Shown here piece after piece: positions 15,478 to 24,102 of a DNA stretch of 40,008 nt. The notes below the pieces were generated by a model. It searched no databases, was not told the origin of the DNA, and worked only from the letters and a program-made list of their open reading frames with translations. The stretch covers positions 1 to 40,008 of the forward strand of contig CAIMUP010000115.1 of NCBI GenBank assembly GCA_903844645.1, given 5' to 3'. Position 1 is the stretch's first letter. The number at the start of each line of letters is the position of its first letter. Source of the stretch: an uncultured Bacteroidota bacterium. GTDB lineage: Bacteria > Bacteroidota > Bacteroidia > AKYH767-A > JABDAW01. Made by a program: the position numbers and the translations under genes.

Positions 15478-16521
15478 ATGAACGCTGCTTTAGGGCTTGA
15501 TGATTTTTTCATTAAAGCCAAAAGCCTCGCCGTTATTGATGTTCGGAGTCCTGCCGAATTCATTCAGGGACATATTCCTGATGCTATCAACCTCCCTTTG
15601 CTCAATAATGAACAGAGAACTATTGTGGGGACTGTGTATAATAACAATGGCAGCGAAAAAGCGGTTATTAAGGGCTATGAATTGGTCGGTCCGTTGTTTA
15701 GTAATTTCATTGTGGAGGCAAAGAAAATCGCTCCTGACAAAAAGGTTTTGATTCACTGTTGGAGGGGTGGCTTGAGGAGCCGGATTATGGCGTGGGTGCT
15801 GAATAGTGCTGGCTTCGAGGTGCATACTTTGATGGGTGGGTACAAGACCTTTCGCCATTGGACTTTGGAAACTTTTATTCAGCCGAAAGAGAATATTATA
15901 ATCCTTGGCGGGATGACCGGTTCGGGGAAGACGGATTATCTTTTCGAATTAAAAAAGATGGGTGAGCAGGTGATAGATCTCGAAAACCTGGCGCATCACA
16001 AAGGCTCTGCTTTCGGGAGTCTCGGGATGGTGGGGGCTCCGACGAATGAACAATTCGAGAATGAATTATCCTTACAATGGGCTGCCATTAATCCTGATAA
16101 AATCGTTTGGATGGAGGACGAAAGCCAGAATATCGGTAAGATAAAAATCCCGGATTCGGTGTATAAAATGATGCGCCTCGCACAGGTCGTCAAGGTCGTC
16201 ATTCCCTTTGATATCAGGGTAAAGAGGCTTGTCGGGGACTATACGAAATTCCCTAAAGAGGACTTGAAAGATGGCACGATGAAGATCGCGAAGCGGCTTG
16301 GCAACTTGCGATTAAACCAGAGCTTGGAATATTTGGAAAATGGGGATATGGAGAATTGGGTAAAGATGATGCTTGAGTATTATGACAAAGCCTATAATCA
16401 CGGGTTGTCGCAGCGCGATGCGGATACGATTCTCGAAATTGAGGTTTCTTCTAAAAATTTAAAAGATGATACTATGCAGATTTTAGATTTTATTAAACAA
16501 GAAAAAATAGGGCTGGGATAG
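15478..16521 (+). CDS. mnmH: tRNA 2-selenouridine synthase MnmH/SelU
   Basis: MnmH replaces sulfur by selenium in 2-thiouridine at the tRNA wobble position, via geranylated intermediates. The 347-aa protein has an N-terminal rhodanese domain (DVRSPAEFIQGHIPDAINLP at 21-40, active-site C94 in IHCWRGGLRS) and a C-terminal P-loop domain (GGMTGSGKT at 144-152, then DLENLAHHKGSAFG). Domain order and length match the family. SelD, which supplies selenophosphate, is not in the window, so only the sulfur/geranyl half of the chemistry may be active; this cannot be judged here. It follows the TPR-like gene by 24 bp, probably in one transcript. Confidence 0.94.
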   Translation: MNAALGLDDFFIKAKSLAVIDVRSPAEFIQGHIPDAINLPLLNNEQRTIVGTVYNNNGSEKAVIKGYELVGPLFSNFIVEAKKIAPDKKVLIHCWRGGLRSRIMAWVLNSAGFEVHTLMGGYKTFRHWTLETFIQPKENIIILGGMTGSGKTDYLFELKKMGEQVIDLENLAHHKGSAFGSLGMVGAPTNEQFENELSLQWAAINPDKIVWMEDESQNIGKIKIPDSVYKMMRLAQVVKVVIPFDIRVKRLVGDYTKFPKEDLKDGTMKIAKRLGNLRLNQSLEYLENGDMENWVKMMLEYYDKAYNHGLSQRDADTILEIEVSSKNLKDDTMQILDFIKQEKIGLG

Positions 16522-16692
16522 TCCGGCATTTTCTTCCGCGAAATTGTTTTTTTTATTCCTCGAAAAAGGTGCATCCCGAAGGGCAAAAAAAGAGGGAGAA
16601 AAGAGACTGTTTTTATCTCCAAAAAATTCACCAAAAAGGTGCCCATTATTCCCGATAATTTTCAGGAAATGACGATTCGGTTTGGAAGGAAC
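16522..16692. other. Noncoding convergent spacer
   Basis: Purine-rich + strand DNA between the mnmH stop and array E. No gene or convincing terminator is visible. Confidence 0.5.
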
Positions 16693-16824
16693 GACAAGCC
16701 CTTTGCGGAACATGTCATTGGGTTTAAACTCAATGACAATTTCTTTGCGGAATATGTCATTGAGTTTCCCCTCAATGACACATTCCGCAAGGAAACTGTC
16801 ATTGAGAGTTGAGAAAACGACATT
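16693..16824. repeat. Tandem array E, 21-bp units alternating in orientation
   Basis: Units start at 16693, 16714, 16735, 16756, 16777 and 16798, with a partial unit at 16819. Every second unit starts GTCATTG and the others start GACA, and CAATGAC joins each pair, so GTCATTGAG and CTCAATGAC form nested inverted repeats. TTTGCGGAAYAT in two units is inverted as ATTCCGCAA in a third. It is the only array made of head-to-head 21-bp pieces. Confidence 0.85.
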
Positions 16825-16826
16825 TT

Positions 16827-16902
16827 TTTCGGTGAATTATTGATTTATTCCATACATATTGATGAATTCTATAAAATAAAAACCATTCCTTATTCACCGA
16901 AA
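16827..16902. repeat. Inverted repeat, 12-bp perfect arms
   Basis: TTTCGGTGAATA (16827-16838) pairs with TATTCACCGAAA (16891-16902) around a 52-nt AT-rich loop, next to array E in the convergent mnmH/NadR-like gap. Confidence 0.55.
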
Positions 16903-16954
16903 TCATTTTTTATTAAAGAAAAAACCGTTCATCGGGAAAAGAAGGGTTTATTTA

Positions 16955-17506
16955 TTAATCCAATTCACATTCAAAGAAATCGAGTTCTTCAATAATTTTC
17001 TGCAATCGCTCCTTCCCGATTCCGGAAACGGTAAAATACAGGGCATTTAATTTCTCTAATTCGGCTAAATAAAGGGTCTTTAAATAGTCTCTTTTATCGG
17101 GATTTTCCCGGACCGAATCGGCGACCCACGGGAGGTCATTTTCGAGGACCAAATAGAGGTCGTATTGCTGATGTAAAAGATGGTCGGAAATGGATTGCGG
17201 AATGCTGTGGAATTTCTCTTGACACCACACCTTCAAAATGATCATTTCGGTATCAACAAACAAATATTTCCTGGCATGTTGGTACTCTCTTTTGATATTT
17301 AATTGATGTTGCTGCGCGATCTGCTCGATGTCTTCAAGGGTATAAGGACGGGACAGGTTGGCGATGTATTCTCTGGCAAATTCCGGCACCCAAAGCGTGT
17401 CGTAATGGGCAGCTAATTGCTGGGCAAGCGTAGTCTTTCCGGTGGATTCGGCACCTACGAGCGCGATTTTTAAAACTTGCTGGTTCGGTTGTATGATTCT
17501 TTCCAT
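16955..17506 (-). CDS. NadR-like nicotinamide riboside kinase/AAA ATPase
   Basis: The 183-aa protein is a P-loop kinase that probably phosphorylates nicotinamide riboside to NMN, trapping what PnuC imports. The Walker A sequence GAESTGKTT is at about 19-27, followed by VPEFAREYIA and FVDTEMIILKVWCQ, all typical of the C-terminal domain of NadR. The NMN adenylyltransferase and DNA-binding domains of enteric NadR are absent, so this is the kinase alone. The start (ATG at 17506) lies 37 bp inside the end of pnuC, in another frame, so the two are translationally linked. Confidence 0.88.
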   Translation of the reverse strand: MERIIQPNQQVLKIALVGAESTGKTTLAQQLAAHYDTLWVPEFAREYIANLSRPYTLEDIEQIAQQHQLNIKREYQHARKYLFVDTEMIILKVWCQEKFHSIPQSISDHLLHQQYDLYLVLENDLPWVADSVRENPDKRDYLKTLYLAELEKLNALYFTVSGIGKERLQKIIEELDFFECELD

Positions 17507-18039
17507 GAATAGAAACCTTGTATCGCCAAAACGAGGAAAACGGCGTAGAGAAGGGCAGTGAGGTACGTGTCTTTGACGATGTATATTTGGATGTAGATGA
17601 AGTTCGCGATGATCCAGACGATCCAGTTTTCGATTTTTTTATTTGCTGCCATCCAGGTGCCGGTAAGGCTGGCAGCCATGAGGCTCGAATCCCACCAGGG
17701 AAGGGCTGCCGCGGTGTAATTGCTGAAGTAGTATCCGAAGAGAAAGGTCATCGCAAGGGTGATAATAATGCAACGAAAAAGGATGGTGTTACTGCAAAAG
17801 GTAACGGTTAATTCTTCGCTTGGGATGGAGCCTTTTCGCCAGATTATCCAACCGTATATCTGGGAAACGACATAGAACGCTTGCAACCAAGCATCAGCAT
17901 AGAGGCGGAGATCAAAGAAGAGGATGAAATAAAGAATGACATTGATGATACCGAAAAGCCAACACCAAATATTCTCTTTGATGGTGAGCCAAACGGCTAT
18001 GATGCCGGTGATAAATCCTAAAATCTCGATCCAATTCAT
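17470..18039 (-). CDS. pnuC: Nicotinamide riboside transporter PnuC
   Basis: The 189-aa inner-membrane protein has about six or seven hydrophobic helices and the family motifs IYGWIIWRKG, WWDSSLMAASLTGTWMAANKKIENW and YTWKE-like GFYSWKESY near the end. PnuC facilitates uptake of nicotinamide riboside, made directional by the kinase encoded next. Length fits the family. A TATCTTTG element ends only 7 nt before the ATG, so the mRNA may be leaderless. The last 37 bp overlap the kinase gene. Confidence 0.93.
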   Translation of the reverse strand: MNWIEILGFITGIIAVWLTIKENIWCWLFGIINVILYFILFFDLRLYADAWLQAFYVVSQIYGWIIWRKGSIPSEELTVTFCSNTILFRCIIITLAMTFLFGYYFSNYTAAALPWWDSSLMAASLTGTWMAANKKIENWIVWIIANFIYIQIYIVKDTYLTALLYAVFLVLAIQGFYSWKESYNRTSKF

Positions 18040-18046
18040 TAGGATG

Positions 18047-18054
18047 CAAAGATA
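18047..18054 (-). promoter_or_regulatory. -7 element TATCTTTG abutting the pnuC ATG
   Basis: Seven bases separate this TAnnTTTG match from the ATG at 18039, predicting a start of transcription at the start codon. No TTG at the expected -33 position was found. Confidence 0.5.
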
Positions 18055-18198
18055 AAAAATGGTGGATGGAGAATCCGAGAGGGGATTTTACGGGGAGATG
18101 TTAGTCAGAAAACGGGGCTTTACGAGTGCTTACACTTGGAGAATTCTAAGAATGTGTTGAAGGATACAAATAATTAAGCCTAAAAATGGCGGTTATGG

Positions 18199-18230
18199 TT
18201 GTTTTACCACTTTTTTTTAGTTTACCTTTG
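18199..18230 (+). promoter_or_regulatory. Promoter TTG-N21-TACCTTTG for the serine hydrolase series
   Basis: TTG at 18199-18201 and TACCTTTG at 18223-18230 precede the ATG at 18265 by 34 nt. The spacing of 21 is at the upper end of the usual range. Confidence 0.6.
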
Positions 18231-18264
18231 CACCGTAATTAATAATAACCAATTTTAATAAGAT

Positions 18265-19293
18265 ATGAAAATAGAAGACGAACGCAAGAACTTTTTACTC
18301 GGTAAAAAGATTCCTCTTTATTTGATACTTACCTTTTCTGCTGCGGCAATTTATGGTTTGAATTATACCTTTAAATACTTCCATGCCGAAGAACCTGCGA
18401 AGGTGGCGCAAGCCGATGTGAAGTGTGTGTCGCCATTGAATATTATTCGCGAGAATGATTACAAATTCACACGCCCATTGTTGCTGGCGGATGTGAAGGG
18501 CGAGGATAGGAAGTACGATGTTATCAAGAAGCAGGTGAATGATTATGTCGAGAGCTTTATCAAGACTAAGGTGATCGAAACGGCATCGGTTTATTACTGC
18601 GCGTTGGATGATAACTCCCAGTTTAGCATCAATAAGGACGAGAAATACCATCCTACCGACATGCTTGCGGTGGCGAAGATGATTGCCTTATTAAAGCAGA
18701 GCGAGAGGAACGCCGAGCTGCTCGATAAAAAGGTATTATATACCAAGCAAGTCCCGATTCCGAAGCAAGATAAAGCTGCGGCATGCCTCGAAAATAACAA
18801 GATGTTCACCATTCGCAGCCTGATGTACAGCATGTTTGCCTGCAACGACGATAACGCTACGATTGCCCTGAATCCGTACGTTGATTCCTCGGTTTTGAAG
18901 AACCTGTATTCCTCCATTCAGGAGCCGTTTCCGGGGGTGAATGACAGGGATTATATGACGGCTATCTACGATTACACCAGGCTCCTGAAGGTGCTCTATA
19001 CGGCAGGTTATCTCACCGAGGCTCATTCTGAATTTGCCTTGGAATTGATGACCAATACCTCCTTCCACGATGGTATTTTGAAACACATCGGGAAGGACGC
19101 GAAGGTGGTTCATTATTATGCCGAAAACGAAGTTGCCGCCGCGATGGAGGTGCACGAATTCGCCATTATTTACTTAAAGAACAAGCCTTATATTATCAGC
19201 ATTATGAGCAAGGGTGGCGATAAGAAGAACCTCTCCGTGTTGTTGAGCAATATCTCGAAGATGATCTACGATTCGATGAATAAAATCTCTTAA
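18265..19293 (+). CDS. Beta-lactamase-fold paralogue 1, probable pseudoenzyme
   Basis: The 342-aa protein has a membrane anchor near residues 16-33 and aligns along its length with the three following paralogues. All three catalytic motifs of the serine beta-lactamase/transpeptidase fold are altered. Where paralogues have S132-M-M-K135, this one has D132-M-L-A135. Their SDN (195-197) is NDD (194-196). Their KFG (284-286) is replaced by YYA. The sequence is otherwise intact and without stops, so it looks selected for a non-catalytic role such as binding, scaffolding or regulation of its relatives. It is separated from paralogue 2 by array F. Its own promoter is at 18199-18230. Confidence 0.8.
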   Translation: MKIEDERKNFLLGKKIPLYLILTFSAAAIYGLNYTFKYFHAEEPAKVAQADVKCVSPLNIIRENDYKFTRPLLLADVKGEDRKYDVIKKQVNDYVESFIKTKVIETASVYYCALDDNSQFSINKDEKYHPTDMLAVAKMIALLKQSERNAELLDKKVLYTKQVPIPKQDKAAACLENNKMFTIRSLMYSMFACNDDNATIALNPYVDSSVLKNLYSSIQEPFPGVNDRDYMTAIYDYTRLLKVLYTAGYLTEAHSEFALELMTNTSFHDGILKHIGKDAKVVHYYAENEVAAAMEVHEFAIIYLKNKPYIISIMSKGGDKKNLSVLLSNISKMIYDSMNKIS

Positions 19294-19335
19294 AACAATA
19301 ATAAAATGATTGGGAAGATGGTATTTTTGGCGTTT

Positions 19336-19560
19336 AAGGGCATGACTGGAACGGTAGAAGTTATGACTTCTGTGATTAAAGTCATGACCACTGTTTTAAA
19401 AGTCATGACCACTGTTTTAAAAGTCATGACTTCTACGATTAAAGTCATGACTTCTACGATTAAAGTCATGACCACTGTTTTAAAAGTCATGACTTCTGCG
19501 GTTAAAGTCATGACCACTGTTTTAAAAGTCATGACTTCTACGATTAAAGTCATGACCACT
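19336..19560. repeat. Tandem array F, eleven 21-bp units of two types
   Basis: Nine units start with AAAGTCATGAC (containing the palindrome GTCATGAC) and two degenerate ones precede them. The second half takes one of two main forms, CACTGTTTTA or TTCTACGATT (with TTCTGCGGTT once), in the order P P Q Q P Q P Q P from 19378. Units start at 19336, 19357 and every 21 bp to 19546. It lies between two + strand paralogues. Confidence 0.95.
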
Positions 19561-19628
19561 ACGCCCGTTTTCCGCTTAAAACCGGTATTAAATACCTTAA
19601 ATCATACCATAAATTAATTCATAAAACT

Positions 19629-20657
19629 ATGAAAGCAAAGATTAATAACAAATGGTACTCTATCACCCGCGGCGTGTCGGTTTATTGGGTGTTGATTATT
19701 GTGCTTACAGCAGCGTTGCCCTACAATTTGTATCTTAATAATTACAAGCTCCCCATCGCCCATAACGAGGAAGTGGCGGAAGATCGTTTGCTGCCTTACA
19801 AGCTGATTCATGAGACGAATAGCAACAAATTAACCCACCCCCTTCGCCTCATTACCGGGCTGACCGAGGACCAACGCTTCATGCCGCTGAAGGACCGGAT
19901 GAATACCTATATTAATGATAAAATGGGGCATGAATTGAAGATGGCATCGGTGTATTTTAATGCCCTAAACGATGCCAATGGCGGCTTTTCGGTGAATGGG
20001 AATGAGAAATTCAATCCTGCCAGTATGATGAAGGTTTCATTCATCATCGCCATGCTGAAAGAGGCAGAAAACAACCCCGAAATCCTGGATAAAAAAGTAT
20101 ATTACGGCAAGCACAACCCCGCCAATGGCGACCAACTGTTCCTCGACCACAAGCTGCCGGAAGGAAAATCCTATACCATCAGAGAATTGCTGTATTACGC
20201 CGCAGTCTATTCCGACAATGATGCCGCTTTTTTGGTCGTCAACAACTTTAAATGGGAGGGCTTGACCACTTTGGCAAGCAGTTTAGACCTCCCCGAACCC
20301 AAAATGCGAATCGAATATTACCTCACCGCAGAAGAAATGTCGCGGTTCTTCAGAGTATTGTTTAATGCCAGTTATTTAAGTAATGATATGTCAGAATATG
20401 CCCTCGACCTCCTCTCGAAAAGCGATTACAAAGAAGGATTGGTAAAGAAATTAGATAACAACGTCCTCGTAGCCCGCAAGTTTGGGGAACGCGGAATAGA
20501 AGATTATAAAGAACTGCATGAATTCGGCATCGTATATATCAAGAATCAACCCTATTTAATAGGAATCATGACCCGTGGCAATGATTATAAACAACTGCAA
20601 GAAGTCATCTCCGACCTCTCCCTCATGGCATACGACGAAATGATGAAACCCCTGTAA
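19629..20657 (+). CDS. Class A beta-lactamase-like serine hydrolase, paralogue 2
   Basis: The 342-aa protein is anchored by one N-terminal membrane segment (about 18-36) with the catalytic domain outside the cytoplasm. Its motifs are S132-M-M-K135, S195-D-N197 and K284-F-G286, the last a variant of the KTG/KSG triad. This is the fold of class A beta-lactamases and related D,D-peptidases (Beta-lactamase2 family). An ExxLN deacylation motif was not identified, so resistance activity should not be assumed. A cell-wall or peptide/ester hydrolase is as likely. It is followed after 2 bp by paralogue 3. Confidence 0.83.
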   Translation: MKAKINNKWYSITRGVSVYWVLIIVLTAALPYNLYLNNYKLPIAHNEEVAEDRLLPYKLIHETNSNKLTHPLRLITGLTEDQRFMPLKDRMNTYINDKMGHELKMASVYFNALNDANGGFSVNGNEKFNPASMMKVSFIIAMLKEAENNPEILDKKVYYGKHNPANGDQLFLDHKLPEGKSYTIRELLYYAAVYSDNDAAFLVVNNFKWEGLTTLASSLDLPEPKMRIEYYLTAEEMSRFFRVLFNASYLSNDMSEYALDLLSKSDYKEGLVKKLDNNVLVARKFGERGIEDYKELHEFGIVYIKNQPYLIGIMTRGNDYKQLQEVISDLSLMAYDEMMKPL

Positions 20658-20659
20658 CC

Positions 20660-21685
20660 ATGAAGCAACATCTGGCAGCCAAATGGTATTCACTAACCCG
20701 GAAACTCCCTGTTTACTGGGTACTTATCATTGCCCTGTTAGCCGCCATTCCTTATAATCTTTACATCAACCATTTTAATCTTCCCATCGCCCATAACGAG
20801 GATGTAAAAGACGATTGCAACCTCCCCTACAACCTCGTCAGCGACAAAAACAACCGATTAATTCATCCCATCCTCTTCGCCGACGTCGCCACTGAAGATG
20901 AAAAACTGATGCCCCTGAAAGAAAAGATAAATATCTATCTTAATACCAAGAAAGCCGAAGGATTAACCTCCGCAGCGGTATATTTTAATAATCTGAACAA
21001 CGCCGATGGATGGTTCGTCATCAAACCTGATGAAAAATTTAACCCCGCCAGCATGATAAAAATAGCATTCATGATTGCCATCCTCAAAGAAGCCGAAGAA
21101 AATCCCGCTATCCTCGATAAAAAAGTATTCTATGCCAAGCATTCCGAAGAATATCATGACCAAGCAATCCTCCAACATCAACTGCCGCCAGGGAAATATT
21201 ACACCATCAGAGAACTCCTCCAATATGCCGTGTCATACTCCGACAACGATGCCGCTTTTTTGATACTGAATAATTTTAAATGGAGCTCCCTACAGAAATT
21301 AATTGCCGAATTAAACCTCCCTCCCGTAGAATTGCACACCGAATATTTCCTCACCGCAGAACAAATGTCCCGATTCTTTCGCATCCTATACAACGGCAGT
21401 TATTTAAGCAACGACCTATCCGAATACGCCCTCACCTTGCTCACCAAAAGCGACTTCAATAAAGGACTTATCAAGAACCTCGACAAAAATTTAATCGTAG
21501 CCCGCAAGTTCGGCGAACGAGGAATAGATAAAGTCCGTGAGTTGCACGAATACGGAATAATTTACCTCAAAGGAAACACCTATTTAATAGGAATAATGAC
21601 TCGCGGAAAAGACTATGCCCAGCTCCAGGAAATCATCGCCGAAATATCGGTAATCGCCTACGACGAAATGGCGAAAACCATTTAA
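20660..21685 (+). CDS. Class A beta-lactamase-like serine hydrolase, paralogue 3
   Basis: The 341-aa protein is closely related to paralogue 2: the same anchor pattern (YWVLIIALLAAIPYNLYIN), NPASMIK for SxxK, SYSDNDAAF for SDN and VARKFGERG for the third motif. The ATG overlaps nothing and lies 2 bp after the previous stop, so the genes are translated from one message. The high similarity across the whole length shows tandem duplication. Substrate is unknown. Codon use in this copy and the next shifts to more C-ending codons than in paralogue 1. Confidence 0.82.
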   Translation: MKQHLAAKWYSLTRKLPVYWVLIIALLAAIPYNLYINHFNLPIAHNEDVKDDCNLPYNLVSDKNNRLIHPILFADVATEDEKLMPLKEKINIYLNTKKAEGLTSAAVYFNNLNNADGWFVIKPDEKFNPASMIKIAFMIAILKEAEENPAILDKKVFYAKHSEEYHDQAILQHQLPPGKYYTIRELLQYAVSYSDNDAAFLILNNFKWSSLQKLIAELNLPPVELHTEYFLTAEQMSRFFRILYNGSYLSNDLSEYALTLLTKSDFNKGLIKNLDKNLIVARKFGERGIDKVRELHEYGIIYLKGNTYLIGIMTRGKDYAQLQEIIAEISVIAYDEMAKTI

Positions 21686-21688
21686 AAG

Positions 21689-22717
21689 ATGAAACAAATC
21701 ATCGTCGAAAAATGGTACTCCATGACACGCCGAATCCCGCTTTACTGGGTACTGATAATCGCATTAATCATCGCCATTCCCTATAACCTTTACATCAATC
21801 ATTTCAACATCCCCGTAGCCCATAGCGAAGAACAAAAAGAAAGTTGCAACCTCCCATACAACCTCGTACAAATAAACCGAAACACCTTTGTCCACCCCAT
21901 TCTGCTCGCCGAAGTCGCCACCGAAGATCCAAAACTCAATCCCTTAAAAGAAAAAATAAATGCCTTGATAGAAGAAAAGAAAAACGATAAAACACTAACA
22001 TCCGCCTCCGTCTATTTCAATATCCTAAACAGTGCCGACGGATGGTTCGGCATTAACAACGACCAAAAATACAACCTCGCAAGCCTCCTCAAAGTAGCCT
22101 TCGTGATGGCAATGCTCAAAGATGCCGAAGACAACCCCGCCATGCTCGATAAAAAGATACATTTCACCAAACATCTAAGTGCCGTCGAAGGACAAAATAT
22201 CCTCAACCACGCCCTCCAACTCGGCAACTATTACACCATCAAAGAACTCCTCCAATACGCAATATGTTACTCCGATAACGACGCTGCCTACCTCATCGTA
22301 GAAGCCTGCAAAACCGGCTCCCTCAACAAATTATTAACCGACCTCCAACTCCCACCCTGCGATTTATACAAAGAATATATCGCCAATGCCGAAGAATATT
22401 CCCGCCTCTTCAGAGTCCTATGCAACGGCAGTTATTTAAGCAACGACCTCTCCGAATACGCCCTCGAACTACTTACCAAATCCGACTTCAACGAAGGCAT
22501 CACCAAAAAGCTCGACAAAAATATAATCGTAGCCCGCAAATTCGGCGAACGCACCCAAGAAAACAAAGAACTCCACGAATTCGGCATCATCTACCTCAAA
22601 GGAAACCCGTATCTTTTAGGTATCATGACTAAAGGTAACGACTACAAACAACTCGAAGAACTAATCAGCACCATCTCCACAACAGTGTACGAAGAAATGG
22701 CAAAACCAGCCCTCTAA
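21689..22717 (+). CDS. Class A beta-lactamase-like serine hydrolase, paralogue 4
   Basis: The 342-aa last member of the series keeps the anchor (about 18-36), SLLK for SxxK (NLASLLK), CYSDNDAAY for SDN and VARKFGER for the third motif. It starts 3 bp after paralogue 3. It diverges most from paralogues 2 and 3 in the 215-250 region, which lies near the substrate pocket in this fold, hinting at different substrates for the copies. It ends 47 bp before the convergent unknown gene, with no clear terminator hairpin in between. Confidence 0.82.
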   Translation: MKQIIVEKWYSMTRRIPLYWVLIIALIIAIPYNLYINHFNIPVAHSEEQKESCNLPYNLVQINRNTFVHPILLAEVATEDPKLNPLKEKINALIEEKKNDKTLTSASVYFNILNSADGWFGINNDQKYNLASLLKVAFVMAMLKDAEDNPAMLDKKIHFTKHLSAVEGQNILNHALQLGNYYTIKELLQYAICYSDNDAAYLIVEACKTGSLNKLLTDLQLPPCDLYKEYIANAEEYSRLFRVLCNGSYLSNDLSEYALELLTKSDFNEGITKKLDKNIIVARKFGERTQENKELHEFGIIYLKGNPYLLGIMTKGNDYKQLEELISTISTTVYEEMAKPAL

Positions 22718-22764
22718 ATCCCCCTCACCCGCCCCAAGAGAACCGAAATTTATTTTAAATTCTT

Positions 22765-23679
22765 TTAAACCGGAATCAGCATAAAATCGTGGTGAACAAT
22801 TTCGCTTTTTTCAATAGTTAGAATTACAACTATGGTTATATATCCAACACACGAAACTTCAAATCGCCAGGTGCCGGAAGGAAATTCCTGCAATTCATAA
22901 TCTCCAAGAAGATTGGAATGTGTGAAATGTTCGGGGTGTTCAAGGATTTTTATTTGGGCACCGGAAATATTTGAATGATCTGTTGATTTCAAAATTTTGC
23001 CAAGCAAGTGGTCGTGATGAATTCCGGTATCAACAATGTGATTCAATTCGATAAAATGTCCTTTAAATTCAGCACCCATGTGGCTTAATAGTTTGGTCAT
23101 TGCTTTCAAGCTTAATTCTTGTGCAGGAATGCTCGTTTTCAAGGCATATTTTTTTGCCTGATTGATCAAAACATGCTCGCTCGTCAATGCACCCATACTT
23201 AACTCGGAAGTATGACGCTGATTCATAGCTGCTCCAAGAACTGCGGCTGTGATTAAATAAGGAGTGAACCTTACATCGCCTATAAAAGGGGACAATGCAT
23301 CATTAATTGATTTCATTGTTCCTAAAGAAGTTTCATCGGGCAGGTTGAACAATTTTGGTTTTGTCCAGTTCATTTTTCCCTGTAAAACTTCGTCGCCGAT
23401 TACGGTTGCAAACGCATATCCGGTTTCTGCCAGAGCACCGAAGGTAATGCAGCCATTACGTTTGTCGGTGGTTTTTTGGGTTTTGAAGCCGGAAATATCG
23501 GTGCCGCCGATTGCGATTTTTTCTTTGAAGGTTACATTCAAGCCTTTAAAAATGTTATACTCGGTGATAAAAGGAGGGTAGATGGGGGCGGGGAGAATTA
23601 AAAGTTCTCCGTTGACATAGACCAAAATGCCGTCATACTTTTTACCGTGGTCAATTACTGTTTGGTTTGATTTTATCAT
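22765..23679 (-). CDS. Unknown protein with a C-terminal carboxypeptidase-regulatory-like domain
   Basis: The 304-aa protein has no signal peptide. Residues 1-215 contain beta-rich and helical segments I do not recognise. Residues about 215-304 (from NISGAQIKILE through LGDYELQEFPSGTWRFEVSCVGY to the end) fit a carboxypeptidase-regulatory-like beta sandwich. That domain is usually found at the N-terminus of SusC/TonB receptors, here placed at the C-terminus without a barrel. A perfect promoter TTG-N19-TAGATTTG lies 35 nt upstream. The gene is alone on its strand here; its role is unknown. Confidence 0.75.
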   Translation of the reverse strand: MIKSNQTVIDHGKKYDGILVYVNGELLILPAPIYPPFITEYNIFKGLNVTFKEKIAIGGTDISGFKTQKTTDKRNGCITFGALAETGYAFATVIGDEVLQGKMNWTKPKLFNLPDETSLGTMKSINDALSPFIGDVRFTPYLITAAVLGAAMNQRHTSELSMGALTSEHVLINQAKKYALKTSIPAQELSLKAMTKLLSHMGAEFKGHFIELNHIVDTGIHHDHLLGKILKSTDHSNISGAQIKILEHPEHFTHSNLLGDYELQEFPSGTWRFEVSCVGYITIVVILTIEKSEIVHHDFMLIPV

Positions 23680-23713
23680 TAGATTATTTATTTGGTATTT
23701 ATTTTTGAGGGTG

Positions 23714-23743
23714 CAAATCTAAATTAAATTTATTTAATAACAA
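23714..23743 (-). promoter_or_regulatory. Promoter TTG-N19-TAGATTTG
   Basis: TTG (23741-23743) and TAGATTTG (23714-23721) on the minus strand have exact 19-bp spacing and end 34 nt before the ATG at 23679. Confidence 0.75.
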
Positions 23744-24102
23744 TAGAAACCCAAAATTATTTTCTTCGTATTTTTGTCGAAATGTACCAAGATGGTTGAT
23801 TTCAGGGGATGCAGGGCTATATTGTTTTTTCTTGAGATTATTTTTTTGAACCCATTTTTTGAAGGTTTTTGAACAGGATTTTTGATTTATTATCAAATCT
23901 GATTTTTTCAAAAAGCGTTTTTTGTTTTCAAATAAATTTTTAAAAGCTGATTTTTCGAGGTTAAATAATTGTCAAAAAGGAGCTGCGAAAGGTTCCTTTA
24001 ATTTTAATTTTTTCTTGCCTTCTTTTTGGGATTTCCTGGGTTGTATTTCAAAATGGGATAATCACTTTACTTTGCAGGTGTTTTTAACCTTGAAAGTCGA
24101 AA
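23744..24102. other. T-rich noncoding stretch
   Basis: This part of the divergent gap contains many T-runs and no convincing gene. A 70-codon minus-strand frame (23699-23911) overlaps the promoter of the neighbouring gene and is not believed. Confidence 0.5.

Noticed and set aside
17690-17720. Possible tRNA T-loop-like string (CTCGAATCCC)
   Set aside because: It is inside pnuC and no acceptor or anticodon arms can be drawn around it. No tRNA gene was found anywhere.
18265-22717. Tandem serine hydrolases as antibiotic-resistance beta-lactamases
   Set aside because: The SxxK and SDN motifs show the fold, but a deacylation Glu motif was not identified and the third motif is KFG. Resistance cannot be claimed.
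23699-23911. 70-codon gene on the minus strand
   Set aside because: It overlaps the promoter of the next gene, is Lys/Asn/Phe-rich as expected of AT-rich noncoding DNA, and has no recognisable domain.
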